From the NCBI GenBank assembly GCA_028564925.1, contig CM053030.1, positions 374,010,945 to 374,074,944 on the forward strand: a stretch of 64,000 bases of DNA, given 5' to 3'. The notes below the pieces were generated by a model. It had not been told where the DNA came from. It worked only from the letters and a program-made list of their open reading frames with translations, and did no database searches. Position 1 is the first letter of the stretch. Every line of letters begins with the position of its first letter. This DNA is from Lithobates sylvaticus. Its lineage: Eukaryota; Chordata; Amphibia; Anura; Ranidae. The position numbers were made by a program, and so were the translations under genes. Below are positions 56,662 to 64,000 of the stretch, piece by piece.

Positions 56662-57224
56662 CCGCATTTTTCAACCAGGGTGCTCAGTCACCAGTCACCC
56701 AGGGTGCCTTGAGGTTTCTTCGGGGGTGCCTTGGCAAAATGCCTAAACATTGATTATAAATTATATAAAAGCTAGCAGGTGGATCAAGCCTGCCTTTTAG
56801 TTACACAAAGCCACATGTTTTCATTGGCACTGGCATCCTAACAACCAATCCTAACAACCAACTCATCAGTAAATAAGGAGGATGTCTGTTGCCTCCACAT
56901 CATCCTTCTTTGACCCTCCTTTGCCCCTCTCCCTCAGCACTGTGGCAACATTAGCTGACTGATGGAGAGAAATTCAGGGAGAAGAGAAACATTGGAATAC
57001 TAGTCAGTACCAGTGTGCAAAATCGTACTTGCATTGGAAGAATAAATCACCTTCAACGTTGGGTGTCCTACGCGTGAAATTTGCTGAATTGTGTAAAGCT
57101 ATTAGAATAGTTTTTTACATTTTAGAATGGGGTGTCTCGAGATTGTCCATAATTGCAAAGGGTGCCTTGAGATTGTCTATAATTTTAAAGGGTGCCTTGA
57201 CTGAAAAAAGGTTGAGAAACACTG
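56662..57224. mobile_element. hAT-type element close to CLEC3B exon 2
   Basis: Perfect duplications CTCTAAAT lie at 56654-56661 and 57225-57232. The ends are CCGCATTTTTCAACCAGGGT and, inverted, AGGTTGAGAAACACTG. GGGTGCCTTGA subterminal repeats occur. It ends 70 bp before exon 2. Confidence 0.8.
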
Positions 57225-57294
57225 CTCTAAATGATTGACAGTATGTTACTAAGCAGCTGACAGTGGAATGTCATTCTTCTGCCTTATTCAGCAG

Positions 57295-57396
57295 ATGTAG
57301 TAGTTACCCTGAAAATGTATGAGGAGCTGAAGAAGGAGGTCCAGGACCTTAAGCAGGAGATAAACCACCTAAAGGAACAACAGTCATTGCAGACAA
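57295..57396 (+). CDS. CLEC3B: CLEC3B (tetranectin), coding exon 2
   Basis: The exon follows a pyrimidine-rich CAGCAG acceptor and ends before GTAAGT. It is 102 bases, phase 1 at both sides, giving residues 32-65 and one base of residue 66. DVVVTLKMYEELKKEVQDLK and QEINHLKEQQSLQT form a heptad coiled coil that matches the human DVVNTKMFEELKSRLD...LKEQQALQT. This segment makes tetranectin a trimer. The tandem CAGCAG could also splice at 57292, adding a single Ala. A possible branch point TTACTAAG lies at about 57246-57253, downstream of the nearby hAT element. Confidence 0.9.
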
Positions 57397-57823
57397 GTAA
57401 GTAAAGTGCAAACCATTTATAAATCAGTAACCAAGTAATCTGTGCTGTTTGCTCTCATTGTAATAATGACTTTCTTTTCAATAGCAAAATATGACGATCA
57501 GTGTTTCTTTACCCTTTAAATCTTACTTTAGGCTTGCCCTGTAATTAATGGTATACCTGTGCCCAGAGCAGATTCAAAACTTAATTTTGCTCACTACAAG
57601 CATAAATCTGATGGGTATCCTCCACAGAAAAATAATGTTACACTTTCACAATACACATTGTGAATCTAGTTTAAGTCCATGACTAGCTCTGAAAAGTGTA
57701 GTGTAAAAAAATAAAGATTTTTATTTGATCAAGAATATTATAGAATACATTCAGATTCATATATTAAAGTGCTGAGTCATTTAAGATTTTTAACATACAG
57801 GGCTGGAAAATGTCAATGAAATG
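57397..57823. other. Start of intron 2, nothing recognised
   Basis: AT-rich, no repeats with clear ends. Confidence 0.4.
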
Positions 57824-58070
57824 CAGTGGCGGCCCGTTCACCCCCTCCCTCCATGCCACCACCTATATACAATGGATAGATTCATGCATAGACTCCCAAT
57901 TAGCCGCCGAGGAGGGTGGAAACGGAAGCCGTCGCCGTGATGAACAGGGGTACGGGAACGCCGAACAGGGAAAGCTGCCGGTGGTGGGGTAAGTGTTACC
58001 AACCAACGGACCGGGGGCTGCTATACTGTTTGCCGCCCCCCACCAAAAAAAATTCCACCGGTCGCCACTG
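57824..58070. mobile_element. hAT-type MITE with perfect 8-bp duplication
   Basis: ATGAAATG flanks it at 57816-57823 and 58071-58078. The ends are CAGTGGCGGCCCGTTC and, inverted, CAGTGGCGACCGG. Confidence 0.85.
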
Positions 58071-58296
58071 ATGAAATGTCTTACAATAAATCATTAATGT
58101 TAGATAAATGGCATAGCTCCTCAATGACAGCTCCTAGTTGGCATAGTGGATCTAGACCTCTCAGTGCACATGATCTCAGTGCACATGAAATGTTAGGTGA
58201 CAAATCATGAGTTATTTATTGGCTGCAGTTCCTTCCTACTACACCATGCCCCTTTCTGCTATTGTGTCATGGCTTCTGGAGAAAGCTGCATTCCCA

Positions 58297-58953
58297 CTTA
58301 AAGTGTACTTAAACCAAGAAGCAAAAATTTTATATAATGCAACTTACCAGCCCTTGGATGTGGTGGCTGCATTAGCACCTCTGTGTTCCTCATGCATATC
58401 ATTACCCCTCTGTTTCCGTAATGTCTCTTACTAGTATTCCATGCCATGCCTGCCTGTAACACCAGCAGCCCCAGTGCTGCACAGTAGTACAGTGTTCCAT
58501 ACTTTCCTATATTCTTGTCTCTAGTGCTTTCCTAAAGAAAATAAAACGCGGCTGTGCGGGGCTTCCGCCCGCCCCGGCTTCATTATTCATTCACAGTGTT
58601 CTGTGAATGTGAAAACTACAAGTACTGACAGCCTTTGTGGCTGTCAGCTTGTAGTTCTCAGTGAACTACCTGGGTGCTGTTGAGGGCTCTAGTAGTTCAT
58701 TGATTCTACCTGTCAGAGTATAACTGCTTATCAGTATAGGAGAAAGCCCAGGCTGGTGACATCACTTCCCCTCGGCGCAGTCAGTCATCTGGGACACGTG
58801 ACAGGTCCCAGATGACTGTGCGGCGTATCACGAGCAGAGCGGGGAACGAGGGGGGCTTTGTTCCCCCGCACCTCTGGACCCTTGGACAGGTAAGTGTCCG
58901 ATTATTAAAAGTCAGCAACTGCAGTATTTTTTTTTTTAGGGGCACCCCTTTAA
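58297..58953. mobile_element. Dispersed element related to 55397-55736
   Basis: TAAAGTGTACTTAAACCAAG and GATGTGGTGGCTGCATTAGC match the left end of that MITE. An internal hairpin AACTACAAGTACTGACAGCC / GGCTGTCAGCTTGTAGTT lies at 58614-58656. The right limit (GGGGCACCCCTTTAA) is approximate. Confidence 0.5.
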
Positions 58954-59346
58954 GTTTTACAAAAATAATAGGAATCTAACACCTGAGAGTGTTGTATTCA
59001 TAGATATTTTAGCTCCCCTTAAAGCTGTCATGCCACATATAAGCTTCTGTATTGTCAGTGTTCAGCTTTGCGGGAAGCTGCGGCCTGCCACTACTGCAGG
59101 TATGATTCAGACTCTGCTGCTAGAGAGACTGAGCCCTATAGGAACTGATCATACAGTCATCTAGTAGACACTGTGTACAGTATTAAATGGGCTACGCTAA
59201 AAAAAAAATCTCACTTATCAATGTGTCTCCAAACAAATGAACCCTGTTAAGGTGCAAACTTACCAAAAACACAGACAACGTGTAAAAACCACAGTCGATG
59301 CAAATGCATATACAATCAATACAAAAAATATTGATGCAAAGCAATG
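58954..59346. other. Intron 2 stretch, nothing recognised
   Basis: No gene-like frame or clear terminal repeat. Confidence 0.35.
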
Positions 59347-59575
59347 CAATCAATATGCACAACCAATCAATAAACTACAATAAACATAAATAAAGAACAT
59401 ATAAATTCATATTCACTCATGAGCCATGTACAGTTGTCCGTGAACGGTCGATAAAAAAGTATGCTCGTGCACAACCAATCAATAAAAAAACAATAAACAT
59501 CAGTAAAAAAAAAAATTAAGTTCATATAAGTTTGTGTTCACTCATGATCCATGTAAACTTATCTGTGACCAGTGT
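59347..59575. repeat. Imperfect direct duplication, about 115-bp unit
   Basis: GCACAACCAATCAATAAA...TTCACTCATGAGCCATGTA at 59357-59431 recurs at about 59471-59555 with GATCCATGTA. It lies in the probable body of the repeat carrying hammerhead-like copy E. Confidence 0.6.
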
Positions 59576-60024
59576 TGGATTTAAAATTCCAAGGAGAAAT
59601 GCTAATCTAGAAAGGCACAGACAGAACAGCCACCAGGAATCCGGAAAGGGCATATGCTCACCCTAAAACTGGGCTCTTATTAAGAGAGCCAATGAAGCCT
59701 CAAAACAATCTGGGATCTGAAATGGCTGCTACAGGTGTGTATCGGATGGATATGCAGGTATTCCTAGCAGATGACAAAAGATTCCACTTCAAACCAAAGC
59801 TCAACTCAGAAAGACTCATAGTGTAAGACATAAAACACATTTTAATAAATAAAAGCATAATTTGCACCCACATTAAGGAGCCAGAGTAACTGCACAAAGA
59901 AGTATTAAGCCACCACCTTCCCTCACATTTCAAATCAGCGTAGACACAGCCTTAACTGCGGGAAAGGTAACAGAAGCTGGTAGCTCACTCGTGGGTACTC
60001 TCTCTCCTTGATCAGTGAAGCTCT

Positions 60025-60060
60025 GCCCTACATGGTTCAACCTCATGACATCATCAGGGA
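60025..60060 (-). ncRNA. Hammerhead-ribozyme-like motif, copy E
   Basis: On the minus strand, in order, are TCC, core CTGATGA (exact CUGANGA), a decayed stem II region, GAAC in place of GAAA, CATG in place of CGCG, TA and GGG. Stem I pairs CC with GG plus a U-G. Stem II is no longer convincing. It is placed in the family by the order and spacing of parts. Confidence 0.4.
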
Positions 60061-60206
60061 AGAACCAGTGACGTCATCACGCAAACCCGGAAGTAGCCAG
60101 ATGGAGTTGTTTTCTGAAGTGATGCCAATACCCAGGTCTTAGAGGGGCAATGTATTCCTAAATTAAAGTGATCCTATTTGTGCAGTGGCATTTAAGTGCA
60201 CTATAT

Positions 60207-60592
60207 ATGCATAGCTCCCAACTGTCCCTGATTTTGAGGGACTGTCCCTGATTTGGAACAAAGTCGCTCTGTCCCTCTTTTCTCCTCATTTGTCCCTCAT
60301 TTTGGTCTGATCTATATAGTTGTATATAAAATGCATTATTTATCTTTTAAAAAGTGTTTCCCAGTGCTAAACCTTTCAACCAATTTCTAAATTGCTGCAT
60401 TTGTAAATTTCAGAAGTCAGTATAAAGGAATAGTAAAAAAAAAAAGAAAAAAGAAAATCACTTGTGGGTTTAACTAATAGTTTTTTTGGTATAATTCTTC
60501 TGGGGCATGGCAGTGGTGTGTCCTATTCCTACATACTTTTGCTTATAGTTGTCCCTGTTCCCATCTCAAAAAGTTGGAAGGCATGTATAAGC
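60207..60592. mobile_element. MITE with GTCCCTG-rich inverted ends
   Basis: ATGCATAGCTCCCAACTGTC at the left and, inverted, ATACATGCCTTCCAACTTTT at the right. TGTCCCT repeats are scattered through it. Confidence 0.6.
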
Positions 60593-60633
60593 GAGTGTGA
60601 TTCTTTAATATTTTAATAAAGTGCATATTTTAA

Positions 60634-61614
60634 CCGCTTCCCGACCGCCTCATGTAGATATACGTCTACAGAATGGCACGGGCAGGCAAAAGCACGTACG
60701 GGTACGTCCCCTTTAATTTGCCTGCCCGGGGGGCGCGCTCGCGACCCGGTCGGGAGCTTCGTGACCAGGGCCGCGGGACCAGCGGACCCGATCGCCGCTG
60801 GTATCCCGCGATCGGGTTACGGAGCTGAAGAACGGGGAGAGGTTTGTGTAAACAAACCTCTCCCCGCGCTTCCTACTCTGCCTGTCATTGATCGGCTGTT
60901 CCCTGTCATCGGGAAAGCCGATCAATGACGTCAGACGTCAAGCCACACCCCCCTACTGTAAAAAAAAACACAACACGTCACACTGACTCCTCCCCGCCCC
61001 CTAGTGGTTAACTCCTTCACTGCCACTGTCATTTACATAGGAATCAGTGCTATTTAAATAGCACTGATTTCTGTATAAATGACAAATGTCCCAAAAATGT
61101 GTCAAAAATGTCCGATGTGTCCGCCATAATGTCGCAGTCACAATAAAAATCGCTGATCGCCGCCATTACTAGTAAAAAAAAAAATATTAATAAAAATGCT
61201 ATAAAACTATCCCCTATTTTGTAAACGCTATAACTTTTGCGCAAACTAATCAATAATCGCTAATTGCGATTTTTTTTACCAAAAATATGTAGAAGAATAC
61301 GTATCGGCCTAAACTGAGGAAAAGAAATGTTTTTTTATATATTTTTTGGGGATAGTTATTATAGCAAAAAGTAAAAAATATTGCATTTTTTTCAAAATTG
61401 TCGCTCTATTTTTGTCTATAGCGCAAAAAATAAAAACCGCAGGGGCGATCAAATACCACCAAAAGAAAGCTCTATTTGTGGGGAAAAAAGGGACGCCAAT
61501 TTTGTTTGGGAGCCACGTCGCACGACCGCGCAATTGTCAGTTAAAGCGACGCAGTGCCGAATCGCAAAAAGGGGCCTGGTCCTTTAGCTGCAAATTGGTC
61601 CGGGGCTGAAGTGG
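60634..61614. mobile_element. Complete TTAA-type non-autonomous element
   Basis: It is bounded by TTAA at 60630-60633 and 61615-61618. The ends are CCGCTTCCCGACCG and, inverted, CCACTTCAGCCCCGG. At 981 bp and uninterrupted, it serves as the reference for the copies at 1566, 26032, 32880 and 40585. It has no transposase. Open frames in it are short and family-wide repeat sequence. Confidence 0.75.
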
Positions 61615-61618
61615 TTAA

Positions 61619-62146
61619 GAGATAAAGCACGGTGATGGTATTTTATGCCACATGTAAATGAGTAGAATTTATACTGTTTTGTTTTTTCTTTTTTTTGTTG
61701 GTTAAGGGCCATCATGGGCACAGAACAGAGAATCCAAATTACCAAATGGTTCCTGTGGGGGTAGTGCAACAGTCGTTTAGTGTAAGCAGATAAATCTGGC
61801 TACATAAAGAGTTCATATGTGACCTAGACTGATCAAATAAACAGAAACAAGAAGTTTTTAGCTACAGCACCAGGGGCCTGTGCCGTAACCTCTCTTACAG
61901 TACAAAAATCCAAATTCTGCTACTTGTAAATCAGTTAGCAGACACGTTTTGTCTTGTATGGCCTTTTTGCCCCTTTATTTTAATGGGACTTCCTTATACC
62001 CTCCCCTAGGTAGAGAGTAATGGAGTCACAGAGATGCTGCAAACAAAACATGTAAAAAGACATCCATAAATTCCAAATCTTTTCTAACTGGCAAAAATCA
62101 AGATAACATTTACCATTTTCAAAACATAATTTTAGTTGATGATATA
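61619..62146. other. Intron 2 stretch, nothing recognised
   Basis: No gene-like frame. Confidence 0.4.
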
Positions 62147-62572
62147 CAGTGATACCTCAGTTCACAAACTTAATTTGTGAAACTACTCTGGTCATGTACC
62201 GAATTGCGAACCAAGGCACATTTTTCCATAGGGTTCAATGAAAATCAGGTTAATCCGTTCTGAACTTTTTATCTAGGGGCCAGAAAACAACACTTTGCAT
62301 CCAGGAAAAGATCACCTGAGGGCATGATAAAGTTGTAGAATTCATATGAACTGTTTTTCCATGATTCCCAATCAAGTGAGCCCACCCTCATGGTAGTCAG
62401 GGGGCAGAAACCCATATCTGAGTGGACTGGTTCGCCTAAGACTCTCACCATGCACTGCTCAATATGAACGTGTCAGAGCAGGGAAGATGGGAGCGGCTCG
62501 TGTTCATGAACCGAAGCGGAGTTCGCGTACTGAAGCAAATTGTGAACTTGTTCGTGAACCGAGGTATCACTG
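62147..62572. mobile_element. Mariner-type MITE with TA duplication
   Basis: CAGTGATACCTCAGTTCAC and, inverted, CAGTGATACCTCGGTTCAC form the ends, with TA at 62145-62146 and 62573-62574. It is 426 bp with no transposase. It ends 191 bp before CLEC3B exon 3. Confidence 0.8.
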
Positions 62573-62763
62573 TATTGCTGCTTTGCTAATATTGCTGGTG
62601 TAGAAAGACAAGAATACATTTCTAGATTAGTATCTCAGCTTAGAATGAATATTCCTACAGTTATCCACACTTAACACTGCCACTGGCAACCCATAAAGTA
62701 TACTAGCTCATTTGATATTATTTAGACTCATGGATCACCGTTACTTATTACATGTTTCTTCAG

Positions 62764-63164
62764 TCTGTTTGAAGGGCACGAAAACACTCAACAAATGCTT
62801 CCTGTCCGTCTCTGAACCAAAGAACTACCATGAGGCCAGCGATGACTGCATTGCACAAGGTGGAACCCTGAGTACCCCAGAAGCCAAAGATGAGAACGAC
62901 TTTTTGAATGATTATGTGCACAAGAGTTTAGGCATTAGCTCTGAAACGTGGATAGGTATCAATGACATGGCAACTGAGGGTTCTTGGGTGGATATGACTG
63001 GCAGTCGAATTTCCTTTAAAAATTGGGAGACCAGAACAACCTATGAGCCTGATGGCGGCAAACAGGAGAACTGTGCAGCATTGTCTGCAACTGCAGATGG
63101 CAAGTGGTTTGACAAAAATTGCAAAGCAGAACTGCCTTTTGTATGCCAGTTTGCAATCGTTTAG
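62764..63164 (+). CDS. CLEC3B: CLEC3B (tetranectin), coding exon 3 with lectin-like domain
   Basis: After a TTTCTTCAG acceptor, the exon completes residue 66 and encodes residues 67-198 and the stop. It is one C-type lectin-like domain. Six cysteines are present (C67, C77, then in SDDC, ENC, KNC, FVC), as in tetranectin. WIGINDMATEGSWVDMTG keeps the Asp and Glu that match human Asp116 and Glu120. PDGGKQENC keeps the Gly-Lys-x-Glu-Asn of the calcium site and of kringle-4 binding (human Lys148, Glu150). GKWFDKNC keeps Asp165. The end CQFAIV resembles human CQFGIV. CLEC3A is less similar (it lacks WVDMTG and ends differently). The total of 198 residues compares with 202 in human. Confidence 0.93.
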
Positions 63165-63383
63165 TTAACATCTCTCTATTATCCTATATCACTTTAAAAA
63201 GTAAGTCCAACCATAATGGACAGTTTTGGATGGCTGTTAGTTGCTAAAACTACCAGTATCCACCCAAAACTGAAAAATATTATATTTGTCCCTAATCTAC
63301 AAGCATGCTTAGAGCGATTATGTAGCAAAATCTAAAGACAATAAGCTCAGTCACCTAAAAAAAAAAAGTAAAACTTCATGCTT

Positions 63384-63389
63384 AATAAA
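63384..63389 (+). promoter_or_regulatory. CLEC3B: Possible proximal polyadenylation signal (AATAAA)
   Basis: AATAAA 220 bases after the stop codon. An alternative, stronger candidate lies downstream. Confidence 0.4.
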
Positions 63390-63532
63390 ACTACACTTGT
63401 CATTGTCACTGCTATATTTTATTTAGACCCTGTCTTTATCTTGCTGACACATGTATTTATTTACATCTTCTGTATTGTACATGGCCTAATGAGAGGAAAT
63501 AATTAACATTACATGCTATGTTAACTGTACCA

Positions 63533-63538
63533 AATAAA
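63533..63538 (+). promoter_or_regulatory. CLEC3B: Likely polyadenylation signal of CLEC3B (AATAAA)
   Basis: AATAAA followed by T-rich GTCTTTTTCATTTATATCTTC, giving a 3' UTR of about 390 bases. Confidence 0.6.
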
Positions 63539-63559
63539 GTCTTTTTCATTTATATCTTC

Positions 63560-64000
63560 ATATTACAAAATTAGTGTTTTTCACTTGTGGTTTTCAAAAT
63601 GACTTCCATTGATGAAAATGGGTCTTTATTGAGATACTGTCACCAGACCATTTACTTCAACAAAAATGCATTTGATTATATGTGCGTTTAATATATATTA
63701 TATGTTATGTTTGTTATTTGCCTAAAAAAACATCCCTTGTGTAGATATTCAAATGCCTCAAAGACCATCTACAGCAGGCTCGGGGCTGTAACTTGTTTTT
63801 TTTTAGGGTGAAGTGTATGTAAAGAGGTGAAGAGGAGGGTGGAGGTGCTGAGCTAACACAGACAGCACTTAAACACTCTCAGAAGGCTATTACATGTAAG
63901 GAGGGAGAAGGCTGTGCAAGGTAAATGACTCTTCCTAGCATGGTCAACTTTTCTAGCCAGGTTACTAGAACATTGCAAGCGGAAAAAAAAAATGTTTTAC
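63560..64000. other. Downstream flank, nothing recognised
   Basis: No frame or terminal repeat is evident to the window's end. Confidence 0.4.

Overview
This is vertebrate nuclear DNA, most likely from a frog of the ranid type. The evidence is a split single-copy gene with GT-AG introns, a genome crowded with Tc1/mariner, hAT, PIF/Harbinger and TTAA-target DNA elements, some LINE debris, and terminal-repeat families that I associate with ranid frogs. There is nothing prokaryotic, and I saw no rRNA gene, tRNA gene or CRISPR array. The species call is an inference.

Only one host gene is supported: a tetranectin gene (CLEC3B) on the + strand in three coding exons, 28103-28196, 57295-57396 and 62764-63164. 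They encode a signal peptide with a basic tail, a trimerising coiled coil, and a C-type lectin-like domain. The predicted protein is 198 residues. The calcium-site and kringle-binding residues known from human tetranectin are kept. Intron 1 is about 29.1 kb and intron 2 about 5.4 kb, and both are largely built of transposons.

Layout. 1-4.5 kb is a stack of nested DNA transposons. 4.5-20 kb is 5' flank with Harbinger-type short elements, a decayed Harbinger transposase, LINE-1-like fragments and a G-rich minisatellite. 20-26.9 kb holds a hammerhead-like motif, a perfect 34-bp inverted repeat, a Tc1 copy broken by two hAT-like elements that each contain a minisatellite, and a TTAA element with its own minisatellite. 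27.2-27.8 kb is a LINE 3' end with a 19-bp target duplication. 28.1-63.5 kb is the CLEC3B gene. Its first intron carries a second Harbinger transposase remnant, a foldback element with 15-bp target duplications, a scrambled near-identical duplication (41919-44858), a DIRS-type retroelement fossil, a 2.4-kb hAT element and a cluster of Tc1 copies.

The most interesting signal is a dispersed family of short hammerhead-ribozyme-like motifs (near 20.2, 32.3, 37.1, 48.1 and 60.0 kb, plus a half motif at 39.2 kb). They share a CUGANGA-like core, a stem II, a GAAA-like box, a CGCG-derived segment, and a complementary stem I. One copy lies at the start of a 128-bp insertion with 9-bp flanking direct repeats, which suggests a mobile ribozyme-bearing short retroelement related to Penelope-like elements. 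The second is the direct-orientation patchwork duplication at 39-46.5 kb, which looks like template switching or an assembly error.
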